64,000 nucleotides of DNA from Agelaius tricolor (GCA_023055355.1 JALJCS010000039.1:3557001-3621000); one strand, 5' to 3'. Shown: positions 1 to 13,172, counted from the stretch's first letter. Made by a program: numbers and translations. Notes: generated from the sequence alone by a model not told the origin.

Positions 1-3000
1 GAAGCTTCAGAAGGCTTCGAGACACGCTGCGTAGAGGTTTGGCCTGTGTGGAACACAAGGCTGTGCTGGGAAGCCATGGACGGCTGCACTGCCACCACCA
101 CCCTGGCACTGCAAGGCCACCGTGCTGCTGCAGGGCCCACAGGCCAAAGGCCTGAGCCAAAGCCCTGGGGCAGGTGAGGCAGGAGAGCTGGGAGCAGCTG
201 CCTCAGCTCCTGAAGCCCTGCCAGCCCAAGGGGCTGCTTTCCCCAGCGCAGCTTCAGCCGCTGCCCCCTTCTCACCATCGAGGGATCCTTGCTGAGCACC
301 ACGAGGCCTCTGAGTGCCAGGCGACGCCTCTCCCTGCACTTGCTCTGCAGGCAACTTGACATGATCTTCACGACAGTGAGAGCACATTTCCTCAAGTCCA
401 GGCACTCGAGGACCTGCAAGGCACAGGGCAGTGACAGGGGAGCCGGCCAGCAGGAGCTCAGAAGCGCACAGGGCTGGGCCCAGGCAGCAGCAGCAGCAGC
501 AGCACAGGGCACGGGCACCGTCCCAGGCAGCTGTGGCTGTGAGAGGGCAGAGAGCTGGGAGGCAGCTCAGCCAGGCAGCGCTGGCCTTGAGGCTCACCTC
601 CACAAGGAATGCCAGCAAGGGCAGATCCCACCTTGGCTTGTCACTGCTGAGCAGCAGGAGAAGGCGATATGCAACATGGGAACACAGGGGGGTCAAGGCA
701 TAACGCATCTCCCTGGCAGGGGAAAAAAGGCACCAAGACTCTGAGGTGGGGGGGCAAACCTCTCCCAGGACTGACTCACAGAGGTCTGGTCTTTCCCCAG
801 CATCCCTGGAGGGCATGTGGGTGCTCTGGGAGGTGGCCCCTTCTGGGCACCCTCCTCTCCCAGCCTTTTCCAGTCTCCTTGGCCGTCCCTCAGTGACGAG
901 GCTCTCTGGCCCATGACCACAGGGACTGAGCGGGGCACAGGGCACAAATGCCGGGGGCAATGGGGACAAGGGGGTCTCACCTGGCCAGCAGACCCATGGC
1001 ATAGTGCTGGGTGTGAGCACACAGCAGCGTGTCCCAGCCACACTTGCGCTCCATAGACATCACCTCTTTGTCACAGCGCAGTAGGTAGAGCAGAGCCTTC
1101 ATTGCCTGCACTGCAAACCTGTGTGCAGAGCAAAGCCCAGGTCACACTGGGAGCACTGGCCCTGGCCACAAGGGCATGGGAAGGCCAGGAGGACTGGGAC
1201 CTGTTAAGCTTGCTGGGAAGGCGGTGCTCCTGCTGGCATGCTCTCCAGAAGGTATCGACTTCCTCTGGTGGCATCTGCTGTGTGGTGATGGCAACATGGA
1301 AGAGCAGAGCCACAAACAGAGGGTAGAAAGAATGAATCGTTGCCTCATGGTACTGAGGCACCTGGACCATCACCCAGATCACCAGAGTTGCCTGCAAAAG
1401 AAGCAGCCCAAGACAGGACTCAGTGCCGAGGTGTCCATGGGGCAGGGCCCAAGGGCAGATGCAGGAGGAGCAGCGGGCCTGGTGCCCCCTGAGCCTGCCC
1501 CTAGCCCAGGGTTCAGCCCAGCGCCTGAGGCATGGAGAGGATGGAGAGCTGCTGGGGAGGTGACCGAGGGGCAAGCAGAGGCCAGTTCCAGAAACTCACA
1601 GCCAGGGCAGAAACATTTGTGTCATCCCCATCAGAGGTGCATGCGCTGTGCAGTGGCCAATCCTCCATTACCCGGACCAGTGTTGGCAGCACTTTCTCCA
1701 CTGTTACTCGTGACGAGCCAATGGCTCTCCATATCATTGTAGCAGCTCTGTGGGATCAGAGCTCTGTGTCAGGGGCATCTCAGTCCCAGTACCATGCCCT
1801 GTGCAGCTGTGGGGGCCCAGGTGACAGAGCCCCGGTGCCCTGAGGGGCAGGGAGGGAGCATTGGCAGCAGGCTCGGGAAACAGAGGGGCCCCAGGGTCCT
1901 GGACCTCTCTGCCTGTCTGGCAGAGCCCATAGCACAGGCTGTGCAGGGCCATGGGCCCCAAAGGCTGGTGAGCCCTGAGCTGTGCAGGCACGTGGGCCCC
2001 GTACCTGTCACACGTTGGGGCACAGCGCAGGAGGCTCAGCACCACGTCCGCAGGGTGTTCTTCAGCCAGCCTCACAATGTCACTTTGCAGCCTGGCATCC
2101 ACAGTGACATGGGACACCAGCCTCTGGTGGATGCTCCTTACAATGGCTGGCACCTGGAGGAGGCATGGGGGAGATTTTGAGTGCTGTCCAAGGCAGCAAC
2201 TTGCCCAGCTTCCCCCAAGAAGTGCTCGCCTTCCCAGCCCACTGGGATGGGGCTGAGGGGGCCCAGCGGACATGGCTTGAGGGGCCACGTGATCCTGAGA
2301 GGCCTTCAGCCCTGGCCCCAGGCTGCTGCAGAGAATAAAAACCCTTCTGGAAAAACTCCAGAGTGGCTCCAGGACTCACAGTGAGCGTGGGCATGGCCTC
2401 AGTCTCTGGGATGCCCTGGCTGATGGTGTTGCTGGTGGCCATGGCCTCCGTCAGGGCCATGTCAGCCTCCTCCCAGCCCTTGTTGGTTTCCCAGTCAGAG
2501 CTGGCAGCCAGGTCAGAGGACGCTGTGCTGGAAGCAGCCTCTGCCCGCAGCTCGCTGGGCCTGGGGTCGGGCTCGGCCGTGCCCTCGGGCGCGGGGCCGC
2601 TGGTCTTAGTGCGCCGAAGGCGCAGGAACCTCCGCAGTGTCTGCAACAGAAGGGAAGGGCGGGAAGAAGAGAGGGACGTTCCATGGTCTGCTCCAACGTG
2701 GGGCCCGGCCGAGCAGTGCCAGCAGGCCCGGCCCAGGTGGGGATGGCCGCAGGTACCTGCGCTGCTCTGCGGAAGCGGCCACGGGTGGGCTCCTGCTCTG
2801 GAGTCTGGTCCCTGGCTGCATCTGGCAAAGAGCGAGCGCAGCCAGAGCTGAGGAGCCTCCCCAGGCAAGGAGAGCCTCAGGATGGCCCAGGGGTTAGAGC
2901 ATGGCCACTGAGGGGCGTCTGCCCAGCCCCTGTTCCATCCTATCCGTTGGCATGCCCTCAGGGATGGGATGGGATGGGATGGGGCCAAGCTGGCTGTAGC

Positions 3001-3150
3001 CATCAGCCCTGTGGCGCAGCTCTGCTACTCACCACCCTGCAGTGTCTGAATCTGCTCCAGATCTTCAGGCTGTTGTGCTGGAGCAGCTCCAGGGTCATTC
3101 TTTTTTTTCCCCCTGAACACTTTCAACAAGCTGGGGAATCTGCCTGCCAT
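1..3150 (-). CDS. MROH-like HEAT-repeat protein gene, copy A (3' part beyond the window)
   Basis: Ten exons are visible on the minus strand: 3150-3033, 2821-2757, 2640-2380, 2153-2005, 1747-1600, 1391-1201, 1118-981, 712-598, 413-276 and 43 to the left edge. All have AG acceptors and GT donors, and exons 1-9 join in frame to 441 codons. The start ATG at 3150 opens a short basic N-terminus (MAGRFPSLLKVFRGKKK) shared with the other copies. Exon 3 is acidic and Ser/Thr/Ala-rich. Later exons encode paired amphipathic helices typical of HEAT repeats, for example ALRGLVVLSKDPSM in exon 9. Exon 6 ends at a weak donor (GTCCCA). No stop or frameshift was found. Family assignment to maestro heat-like repeat proteins rests on remembered similarity of the helical repeats and on the known avian expansion. 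The biochemical role is unknown. Copy B matches it without a detected difference. Confidence 0.78.
2961..2980. repeat. GGGAT microsatellite in intron 1 of gene copy A
   Basis: Four GGGAT units. The same short array sits at 12737-12756 in copy B. It occupies the same intron as the long arrays of copies C and P. Confidence 0.85.
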
Positions 3151-6100
3151 GCTAGAGCTCGGCCTCGAGGGCACCTTAAAGAGAGATGGCTCAGGATATC
3201 GCCAAGGCAACAATTGCGGTTGTGCCTTGAAGGCACCTGCGACAGGGAAGCTTCAAAAAGGCTGCAGGACAGCAAATCCTGCACTCTGGTCTTGAGGACT
3301 CCTGCCAAAATCACAGGAGACTCCTCGTTAATGATTCAGGTGACCAAATCCCACGGTCTGGACTTGATGGCACTGGCCACAGGAATGGGAGATGCCTCGG
3401 AAAAGCTCCGAGTCACCAAGTCCCACAGTCTGGCCACAAGGTCACCTGTAGGAACAAGGCTGCGGAAAAGCTCCGGGTGGGACACGAACGAGCGTGCTGT
3501 GCGGGGGCTCCTCACGGCACTGCTCTGTCCCGTTGTGCCCCGTTGCCTGCTCCCAGCACCCGGGCAAGCTTCTATTTCCCAGGTGTCACAAAGGGCCCTT
3601 GGACACCGGCTTCCATTCCATGGCACGGTGACCGTGCTGCAGCGTGCCACCCAGGGCCCTTGCACACACTGCCGCCTGCCCTGGGGCCGCCCCCAGCCCA
3701 GCCAAAGTGGCCCAGGCTGGAAGGAATGCCTGGCCCCAGGTGTCTAAGGCAGCCCCACAGGATCTTTAGGAAGGGCTCGAAACATCAGCAAATACTGCCC
3801 TGCACTGCGGGCTCAGGACATTTAAGTATCCTCACTTCAGGAAAGCTTTAATTCCCATTGCTCAGCTCAAGTAGTTCCAAAATTTGCAAACTTCTCAAAT
3901 TAACAGCAATGCCCAGACAATGGCATTGGTTTTGAAGTTTGTTCCCATCTCAAAGCAGCAACACATATGCCTTAACATCATCCACTGGAAGTCCCTTTAC
4001 AAAACATAACACTACAGAGAGGCCAAAAGGAAGGCCATTCTTTGGTTTGCAAATGGTTTTCCATGAAGGGATTATAATCTCCTAATTCTCTTAAGGAATA
4101 AAAGCTCTCAAGGAATGAAGACCCCTCAGTGTTACAACAGTAACCCAACTAAATGAGGAGATGGCAAAAGGGCCGATCCTCCCCCAGTACAGATCTCTAA
4201 GTGGCCAATAAAGTACAGCTCTCCCCTCTTGTTCCCTGCAGGAGAAACAGGACCAGTAAAAGAAATAGTCACAGATATTCTTTCTGCCGTCCAACACCAA
4301 AGCTGTGCCAAAGCACAGATGCTGCCTTCAAACTGACTCAAATTCCAGCCCAGACCTCTCACCTTCCAGACAACTCCATCCCCAACGCACCGCCCAACAT
4401 CCACCCCCCCAAACACCCTCACAGAAGCCCGCAACAGCCCGCCAGGACCCCCAGCTGTGCCCGTCCCTCCGCAGAGCTTTCCCAGCCTCCAGCAGAGCCC
4501 CTGGTTCCCTGCACGTGCCGTGGGATGGCACTCAGGAGGGTCTGCTCCAAGGCCTTCCCTGGCAGCAAAGCCAGGCTGCCAGGCCTGTGGTTCCTGGATC
4601 ATCCTTCCCAGCCAGCCTTCCTGGGCACGGCTGTTCCATGGGCACCTCTGCGCTCAGCTCGGACTGCTCCACTCAGCCAGGGCTGCTGGGAAAGGATCCA
4701 GAGCAGCCGGGCAAGCTCTTTCCCCAGCTCCCTCTTCACTCCTGGGGGAGGTAGAACATCCCACAGGAAAGCAACTGGTGCCACAAGGAGTGGGCAGCAT
4801 CAGGCAGCTCTGGGGAGGCCCCTCAGGACTGCTGTATCCTGAGGGAACGCTGCTGGCCATCCCCTGTGTGTATCTGCAAAAGCTTCAAATCAGCTGCCTC
4901 AGCTTCCAGGGCCTCTCTTGGCCAGCATCCTGACGTGGGTGCAGGGCTGCTGCCAGGCACTGCTGGGACCCAGCGGGACAGGACCGGCTGTCTCGTGTCC
5001 ACGGAGCAGCCCTGACACAGCCAGGGCCATCCCGAAAGCAGACAAACGCTCCCGGCTCAGCAGAGAGGAGCAAGGAGCACTGGGCTGCGCTCAGCGTATC
5101 TCAGCTGGGCTCACTCCACCACACGCCCCCATTTTAAGGCTGGCTGATGCCCAGCTGCCAGAAATGCCTGCCTTGTTCTCTCCAAGATGCACAGGGAGAG
5201 CCAATGAGCAGGACACCTTGGGAGGCCTTTGCTGAGGCCAGGGACGCACCAAGATCAGCCAAGGCTCTCCACGCTGCCTTGCCCACACAGCCCAGCTCTG
5301 TGCTGGCCCTGGGCCACAGCAGCTGCCACCAAGCAGCAGGCAAATGCATATTGCCAAGAGTTGAAACACAGCAGACAGGAAAGATGTGAAAAGTGTGTGT
5401 GCAAAGGCCTTTTAATTCACAGCTCTCACAAAGAGCTTTGGGGCTCATGGCTGGACACAGATGCTCCTGCCCACCCTCTCTCCAAAGGGGATTACACATC
5501 CTGCTGCAGGTGCTTGGGTTGGTTTCCACAGGTCCAGGCAGATGCCAAACCTGCTCTTCCCTGCCTTCTCCCTGCCCCACTGCCATGTGCAACAGGCCTC
5601 AAGGACTGAAAGGAGCACAGAGAGCCAAAGGGGGACACTCGCACCTGCCTCACTGGGAGCTCCCTGGGAAGCACTTTCCTTGAGAAGCAAGCCCCTTTCC
5701 TCCAAAGGTGTTTACCCAAATGTGCAGCTTTCCTGGGGAGCACCAAGACACCCTTAAGAAACGCTGGCAAGGCTGAATGACTTCAGGTCCTTTCAGGACA
5801 GCCACTCCAGCTCTAATTCCTATTGCCCCAAGTGAGTTTCCAGGTGCAGGTTCAGAGGTGCAGCCCCAGGCCCTCCAGAAACACAAGCTGCCCGCTGCCT
5901 CTTCACCTGCCTCAACTCCTGCCTGCGCTCACGGCACCAAAACCAGGCTGTTCCTGGCCAGGGACCAGCGCCCTGTTCCTGCAGGATGCTCTTGCCAGCA
6001 CCTTCCAGGACTCTCTGCTGTGCACGCCGCGCTTTTCATGCCCGCTCCCAACAGGCTTTGGAACACAGAGCCCAACCTGGCTGGTTCTGCCACCAGCACA

Positions 6101-6772
6101 GCCCAAACGCAGGCGGAGGAAGAAGCAGCAGGCGCTGTTTTGCAGCCATGCCCAAGAGAGACTGGCAGGGTGCCCTCCCTCTGCTCTCCCTTGGCTGGCT
6201 TTCGGACTGGCTCTGAGCTTGGGGCTGCCGTTCCTCACTTGTGGGGAGCAGAAGCACAGGCGGGATCCCGGCACTGCCTGGCAGCGCTGCGGGCACCGGC
6301 ACGGCCGCGCGTCCGAGTCTCGGGCACCGTGCTGCTGCTTCATTTGCCCTCAGGCACAGCCAGAGCTCCCTGCTAAGCCCGGATGCTCTCTGCTGCTGCC
6401 CTCTTCCTCATCCTGTGCAGGGATGGAGCGCTGCTGTGCTTTCAGGAAGCTATTCTTGAAAGCTTCCAGCATTCCAAGCTCCTTTGCCCTCCGTGGATGC
6501 TTGCCATGGAAGCCCTCTCAGCTGGGTTCAGAGCATACTCAGGTTGGCTCTTCCAAAATTCAGGGGCTCCAAGGTGCTCAGCAAGATGTGGAACTGCACA
6601 GTGCTGTGGAACTGCACCTTCAGCACAGGGACCTTTCCAGCCTGACCTGCCCCAGTTCCTCTGGGCACAAAACACAGCGTGGCAGAGAACGGCAGCAGGG
6701 GCCTGTGTGTCCCAGGGCCCCGGATTTGCTTCAGCTCCACAGAGATGAAGGCAAAGTGAAAAAGCCAAACGG
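3151..6772. other. Upstream and intergenic part of the unit (no gene supported)
   Basis: Region 5' of gene copy A (and 12927-16548 for copy B). It holds the palindrome-bearing promoter-proximal repeats near 3341-3486 and then GC-rich DNA. Several plus-strand ORFs of 100-326 codons are open here, but their frames break in the homologous block at 40.4-41.4 kb, so I treat them as chance. No TATA box or first non-coding exon could be placed. Confidence 0.5.
3397..3486 (-). promoter_or_regulatory. Paired palindromic elements upstream of gene copy A
   Basis: TCGGAAAAGCTCCGA at 3397-3411 is a 5-bp inverted repeat around a 5-bp core. A near copy lies at 3472-3486, 75 bp further upstream. Flanks around each (GTCACCAAGTCCCACAGTCTGG-like) are also repeated, making two diverged tandem units of about 70 bp. 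The elements lie about 250 and 325 bp before the ATG. A regulatory role is inferred only from position and conservation in the other copies. Confidence 0.45.
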
Positions 6773-7111
6773 TTTATTAATGAAAAGCAAAGCAAAGGGA
6801 TGAGCTGGGAGGTAAGAAAAGGGTATGGGCAGGGTATGAGGGCTGGAAGGAGGGAGCTGTCAACAGGCAGGGTGACGGCACGAGCTACGGGAGCTTCTCA
6901 CAGGCTCAGCTGTGCCAGGCATCAGCTGTGCCTGGAGCTCCAGTGGCACTGGGAGATGGTTTGCTCTTCAGTGTCTCCTGGTGCTGTTCTTGGGAAACTG
7001 CTTCACCGGATCCTGAAGAGGCACCTAATTCTTCAGCTCTTCTGGCAAATCGGCTGTGAATATCCAGGTTACAGTGGGATGGACTAGTGTCTTTCCTTGG
7101 GACTTAAATGG
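6773..7111 (-). other. Candidate alternative terminal exon with poly(A) signal for copy B
   Basis: On the minus strand a pyrimidine-rich tract and CAG precede 7111, and AATAAA lies at 6778-6773. Spliced from the phase-1 end of exon 14 (8434), the frame would stop after two codons (TAA at 7106-7104). The acceptor and the poly(A) signal are both kept in the homologous block at 41.37-41.87 kb. This is inference only. The alternative is that copy B has lost its real last exon. Confidence 0.3.
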
Positions 7112-7490
7112 CTGGAACAGAGAGGAAGAGAGCCACAGTCAGCACCCACAACTGCAGGAATCCTAGGAGAACGCTCCTGCCACTGTGTGCTGCTTTGTGC
7201 ATCACGGACATGATGTTTTGGGAGAGGCTGCTGGCAGGTTCCTCCGTGTCCGATAGGAAACCAATCAAGGGTTGGTTTTGGGAACTGATAATCAGGAAAG
7301 CTGTACATGAAAGCCTCTGTGAAAAACACGTTACAAACAAAATAAACTTGGGAACTTTCTCTTTTCCCTTCTGGCCGACAAAGAGGTAACACAGCTGACC
7401 CAGCCTAGGCCTGGCTGAGGTCAGTGAAGAAGTCAAGTCCCAGATGGGAGGGATGAGGAGATGCCTTTAGTTTTAGGCTGAAATCCTCTT

Positions 7491-8108
7491 GTAAACATAG
7501 GGAGAAGGACACTTTTTTTCCCTATAAGACATGAAGGTATGATTCTAGGACAAGTTTGAACAGAGATGGAGAGAAGAGTGATGAAGATCCTGTGCCCCCA
7601 GGAACAGAAGAAGATCTCTCTTGCTAGAGATGGAAGATGATTTTAGAGATAGATAAAGAGAACCTTTGCCTTTGAACAGCTCATCTTTAGAACGGTACCC
7701 CAAGAGTTGACACGGCGCAGAAACACAGCTGCGGAAAAGCTTGTGGAAAATGGGAGCGATTTCAGAATTGCAGATTTCCCTGCAGTGTGGCTGCTGTTGA
7801 TGGAAATTGAGAGCCACGAGAGAACTGCTTTCTTGTGGAAAATCTCCATAACATTAACAAGAGGGACATTTCTCCTTAAGTGAGCAGAAGAGAGACTATT
7901 CTAGAGGTAGTAAAGTGACTCAAAATTTTGGTTTTGTCCCTTTACATTGTCAGTGGGAAAGAAAAAGTTGTAGGGGGAGGAGAAATGTTCTGAAGGTTTT
8001 GTTCTGATTCTTATTACTCCTTCTTTCAGTTACTGTTAATAAATTTTTCTTCATACCCTTTTAAAGTTTGGAGCCTGCTTTGCCTTTCTCCTAATCCTAT
8101 CTCACACA
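7491..8108 (+). mobile_element. LTR-like element 3' of gene copy B
   Basis: AT-rich block ending in an AATAAA (8038-8043) followed by about 65 bp that finish CTCACACA, as in the R-U5 end of an avian ERV LTR. The 5' border (TGTAAACATA at 7491) is a guess and no target duplication was found. It lies between exon 14 of copy B and the candidate terminal exon, in antisense orientation to the gene. Confidence 0.35.
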
Positions 8109-8433
8109 GAAAATGATGAACTACATTCTACTGGATGAACTGGTGATTAACCAGCACGGAACTTACCACACTAATTGGAACATTGGCCAGGAAATCATCA
8201 ATTAGTGAACCAAAACCACTACATAGGGGTGTCCCACTCAGCTCTTGCATCGGCCAGAAGAGAGGGGGGGGCAAACGGGATCAGCTGCAAGACGCTGGCC
8301 ACGAATCCCCCGGACCAGTGTCCCTGAAATCGCTCGCTGTGCTCTGCCCAGGCCACCCCTCATGCACCCAGGGAGCGAAGGCAATGCAGCTCTCCCGGGC
8401 AGGCCCCGCTGTCAGCCCGGTGTCCGCACTCAC

Positions 8434-11400
8434 CCTGACTGTGGGCCCGGAGCTCTTCCCTCTTCCCCCTGCGGCACCGCCCGGCGCTGCCTGTGAACAC
8501 AGAGCCTGTCACGGCCCCAGCGGCACAGCCGGCGCTGCCGGCGGCGCTGCCGGGGCAGCAGGCGGGGCTGGGGCCGAGCTGCGGCGGGCCGGGCCGGGGA
8601 GGGAGCCCGGGCCCGGGGCTCACCGATGATCCTGACGGCCGCCTCCCGTACGGACTCCTGTGGGCTATCCAGGAACCGCAGGGCCCACTGCATGTGCTGG
8701 GCCGCTTGGCTCCTGTCCTCTGCCAGCTGCAGAGAGCGGCAGGAGGGAAGGGTTGGCGCGGGCTCAGCCCCTGGGCCGGGCGCTGCCTGCGCCCAGCCCC
8801 GGCCTCCCGTGGCCGCACAGGCCTGAGGCGCGGCCAGCAGCCGCTGGCCAAGGGCTCCCGAGGGCAGGGGGCAGAGGGCCGGCTGCTGCCCGGGGAGCCG
8901 CGGTGCCGGCCCGCAGCCCTGCCGGGCCGGGGCTCCATGGGCACCCGGCTGGGGCCCACGGGAGCCTGGAGAAGAGCCCCCGCGGCCTCTGGCCGCAGCA
9001 GCGGGCAGGGGCACAGCTGCCCGGCCCCGCACACTGAGCGCCGCCCTCAGGGGCCTTCTCCAGGCTGAGGCTGGGGCTTGCAGGCCCTCCTTACCAGGCA
9101 CTCATCAATTTTCAACGGCTGCTCCGTCTTCAGCACCCTCTGGAGATCCGTCTTCTCCAAGAACCTGGCCGCACAATGCAGCGTTTCCCGAGAGGCCTGG
9201 AGAGCAGCAGAGACCCAGAGATGGCCCCACAGCCCAGGGCACCGGAATCACATCCCTGTGCCAAGGCCTGGAGGAGGCTGCAGTCCATGAGGTGCCAGGG
9301 CAGGAGGCAGCCAAGCCCCCTGCCAGGGATCCAGCAGCATCACAGAAAACCTCACCTCTGCCACGTGTTGGTTCTCCTCATGGCAGTGCAAGAAGAGGGG
9401 GAGCAGGCTCTGGTTCACAATTGTCTTCAAGGGCTTTTTTCCCTCATCCACTACCAACTCCATCATCTTGCGGAAGAGGTAAATGGAGAGCGCCTGCACT
9501 TGGCTGTTGTCCTGGAGGAAAGGAGGAGGAAAATACTTAAGCATCAAACATCCTGTACTCCTGGGCAAACAGCTGAAAATCCAGAGAGCACAAAATTTCT
9601 GGTCAGCAGCAAGTGCCTATGGCTGGGGACACAGAGCCTTACATTGTCAAAGAGTGGCAGGAGCGCCTCAGCCAGCTTTGGGGCAGAAGTGCTAGATATC
9701 AGGAGATGTTTTTTCTGGAGCATCTTCTTGAACAGAGAGAGGGACATGCTGACCACCTCTCCATCTGCATCACCCAGAAGCTTCAGAAGGCTTCGAGACA
9801 CGCTGCGTAGAGGTTTGGCCTGTGTGGAACACAAGGCTGTGCTGGGAAGCCATGGACGGCTGCACTGCCACCACCACCCTGGCACTGCAAGGCCACCGTG
9901 CTGCTGCAGGGCCCACAGGCCAAAGGCCTGAGCCAAAGCCCTGGGGCAGGTGAGGCAGGAGAGCTGGGAGCAGCTGCCTCAGCTCCTGAAGCCCTGCCAG
10001 CCCAAGGGGCTGCTTTCCCCAGCGCAGCTTCAGCCGCTGCCCCCTTCTCACCATCGAGGGATCCTTGCTGAGCACCACGAGGCCTCTGAGTGCCAGGCGA
10101 CGCCTCTCCCTGCACTTGCTCTGCAGGCAACTTGACATGATCTTCACGACAGTGAGAGCACATTTCCTCAAGTCCAGGCACTCGAGGACCTGCAAGGCAC
10201 AGGGCAGTGACAGGGGAGCCGGCCAGCAGGAGCTCAGAAGCGCACAGGGCTGGGCCCAGGCAGCAGCAGCAGCAGCAGCACAGGGCACGGGCACCGTCCC
10301 AGGCAGCTGTGGCTGTGAGAGGGCAGAGAGCTGGGAGGCAGCTCAGCCAGGCAGCGCTGGCCTTGAGGCTCACCTCCACAAGGAATGCCAGCAAGGGCAG
10401 ATCCCACCTTGGCTTGTCACTGCTGAGCAGCAGGAGAAGGCGATATGCAACATGGGAACACAGGGGGGTCAAGGCATAACGCATCTCCCTGGCAGGGGAA
10501 AAAAGGCACCAAGACTCTGAGGTGGGGGGGCAAACCTCTCCCAGGACTGACTCACAGAGGTCTGGTCTTTCCCCAGCATCCCTGGAGGGCATGTGGGTGC
10601 TCTGGGAGGTGGCCCCTTCTGGGCACCCTCCTCTCCCAGCCTTTTCCAGTCTCCTTGGCCGTCCCTCAGTGACGAGGCTCTCTGGCCCATGACCACAGGG
10701 ACTGAGCGGGGCACAGGGCACAAATGCCGGGGGCAATGGGGACAAGGGGGTCTCACCTGGCCAGCAGACCCATGGCATAGTGCTGGGTGTGAGCACACAG
10801 CAGCGTGTCCCAGCCACACTTGCGCTCCATAGACATCACCTCTTTGTCACAGCGCAGTAGGTAGAGCAGAGCCTTCATTGCCTGCACTGCAAACCTGTGT
10901 GCAGAGCAAAGCCCAGGTCACACTGGGAGCACTGGCCCTGGCCACAAGGGCATGGGAAGGCCAGGAGGACTGGGACCTGTTAAGCTTGCTGGGAAGGCGG
11001 TGCTCCTGCTGGCATGCTCTCCAGAAGGTATCGACTTCCTCTGGTGGCATCTGCTGTGTGGTGATGGCAACATGGAAGAGCAGAGCCACAAACAGAGGGT
11101 AGAAAGAATGAATCGTTGCCTCATGGTACTGAGGCACCTGGACCATCACCCAGATCACCAGAGTTGCCTGCAAAAGAAGCAGCCCAAGACAGGACTCAGT
11201 GCCGAGGTGTCCATGGGGCAGGGCCCAAGGGCAGATGCAGGAGGAGCAGCGGGCCTGGTGCCCCCTGAGCCTGCCCCTAGCCCAGGGTTCAGCCCAGCGC
11301 CTGAGGCATGGAGAGGATGGAGAGCTGCTGGGGAGGTGACCGAGGGGCAAGCAGAGGCCAGTTCCAGAAACTCACAGCCAGGGCAGAAACATTTGTGTCA

Positions 11401-12926
11401 TCCCCATCAGAGGTGCATGCGCTGTGCAGTGGCCAATCCTCCATTACCCGGACCAGTGTTGGCAGCACTTTCTCCACTGTTACTCGTGACGAGCCAATGG
11501 CTCTCCATATCATTGTAGCAGCTCTGTGGGATCAGAGCTCTGTGTCAGGGGCATCTCAGTCCCAGTACCATGCCCTGTGCAGCTGTGGGGGCCCAGGTGA
11601 CAGAGCCCCGGTGCCCTGAGGGGCAGGGAGGGAGCATTGGCAGCAGGCTCGGGAAACAGAGGGGCCCCAGGGTCCTGGACCTCTCTGCCTGTCTGGCAGA
11701 GCCCATAGCACAGGCTGTGCAGGGCCATGGGCCCCAAAGGCTGGTGAGCCCTGAGCTGTGCAGGCACGTGGGCCCCGTACCTGTCACACGTTGGGGCACA
11801 GCGCAGGAGGCTCAGCACCACGTCCGCAGGGTGTTCTTCAGCCAGCCTCACAATGTCACTTTGCAGCCTGGCATCCACAGTGACATGGGACACCAGCCTC
11901 TGGTGGATGCTCCTTACAATGGCTGGCACCTGGAGGAGGCATGGGGGAGATTTTGAGTGCTGTCCAAGGCAGCAACTTGCCCAGCTTCCCCCAAGAAGTG
12001 CTCGCCTTCCCAGCCCACTGGGATGGGGCTGAGGGGGCCCAGCGGACATGGCTTGAGGGGCCACGTGATCCTGAGAGGCCTTCAGCCCTGGCCCCAGGCT
12101 GCTGCAGAGAATAAAAACCCTTCTGGAAAAACTCCAGAGTGGCTCCAGGACTCACAGTGAGCGTGGGCATGGCCTCAGTCTCTGGGATGCCCTGGCTGAT
12201 GGTGTTGCTGGTGGCCATGGCCTCCGTCAGGGCCATGTCAGCCTCCTCCCAGCCCTTGTTGGTTTCCCAGTCAGAGCTGGCAGCCAGGTCAGAGGACGCT
12301 GTGCTGGAAGCAGCCTCTGCCCGCAGCTCGCTGGGCCTGGGGTCGGGCTCGGCCGTGCCCTCGGGCGCGGGGCCGCTGGTCTTAGTGCGCCGAAGGCGCA
12401 GGAACCTCCGCAGTGTCTGCAACAGAAGGGAAGGGCGGGAAGAAGAGAGGGACGTTCCATGGTCTGCTCCAACGTGGGGCCCGGCCGAGCAGTGCCAGCA
12501 GGCCCGGCCCAGGTGGGGATGGCCGCAGGTACCTGCGCTGCTCTGCGGAAGCGGCCACGGGTGGGCTCCTGCTCTGGAGTCTGGTCCCTGGCTGCATCTG
12601 GCAAAGAGCGAGCGCAGCCAGAGCTGAGGAGCCTCCCCAGGCAAGGAGAGCCTCAGGATGGCCCAGGGGTTAGAGCATGGCCACTGAGGGGCGTCTGCCC
12701 AGCCCCTGTTCCATCCTATCCGTTGGCATGCCCTCAGGGATGGGATGGGATGGGATGGGGCCAAGCTGGCTGTAGCCATCAGCCCTGTGGCGCAGCTCTG
12801 CTACTCACCACCCTGCAGTGTCTGAATCTGCTCCAGATCTTCAGGCTGTTGTGCTGGAGCAGCTCCAGGGTCATTCTTTTTTTTCCCCCTGAACACTTTC
12901 AACAAGCTGGGGAATCTGCCTGCCAT
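8434..12926 (-). CDS. MROH-like HEAT-repeat protein gene, copy B
   Basis: Fourteen exons: 12926-12809, 12597-12533, 12416-12156, 11929-11781, 11523-11376, 11167-10977, 10894-10757, 10488-10374, 10189-10052, 9819-9643, 9511-9356, 9196-9095, 8726-8624 and 8490-8434. They join in one frame (1918 nt, 639 codons plus one base) with consensus borders, except the weak donor GTCCCA after exon 6. Exon sizes match the complete copy P at most positions (118, 65, 149, 148, 138, 115, 177, 156, 102, 103 and 57 nt). The predicted protein is an all-helical HEAT-repeat chain with a basic N-terminus and an acidic exon 3. The last exon of copy P has no counterpart: after 8434 an LTR-like element intervenes. Either the gene is truncated at its 3' end, or it splices to a short terminal exon near 7111. 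Function is unknown. Confidence 0.78.
12737..12756. repeat. GGGAT microsatellite in intron 1 of gene copy B
   Basis: Four GGGAT units, identical to copy A. Confidence 0.85.
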
Positions 12927-13172
12927 GCTAGAGCTCGGCCTCGAGGGCACCTTAAAGAGAGATGGCTCAGGATATCGCCAAGGCAACAATTGCGGTTGTG
13001 CCTTGAAGGCACCTGCGACAGGGAAGCTTCAAAAAGGCTGCAGGACAGCAAATCCTGCACTCTGGTCTTGAGGACTCCTGCCAAAATCACAGGAGACTCC
13101 TCGTTAATGATTCAGGTGACCAAATCCCACGGTCTGGACTTGATGGCACTGGCCACAGGAATGGGAGATGCC

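Larger units (their letters stand above)
1..9776 (-). repeat. Tandem duplication unit A
   Basis: Window positions 1 to about 7897 recur at 9777 to about 17673 with an offset of 9776. Both-strand translations agree throughout, and I found no base difference. The first difference I noticed is at 7898 (A here, C in the next copy). The unit holds the 5' part of gene copy A, its upstream region, an LTR-like block and the 3' part of gene copy B. Confidence 0.9.

Noticed and set aside
485..503. CAG repeat as a possible coding polyglutamine tract
   Set aside because: It lies in the intron between exons 8 and 9 of copy A; copy C has one unit fewer without effect on coding.
5823..6803. 326-codon plus-strand ORF (repeated at 15599-16579)
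   Set aside because: No domain, composition of random GC-rich DNA, and the frame is broken in the homologous block at 40.4-41.4 kb.
7104..7436. Minus-strand ORF with a hydrophobic segment (LLGFLQLWVLTVALFL)
   Set aside because: The hydrophobic stretch is the pyrimidine-rich region before a conserved acceptor and reads as intron; a coding role cannot be supported.
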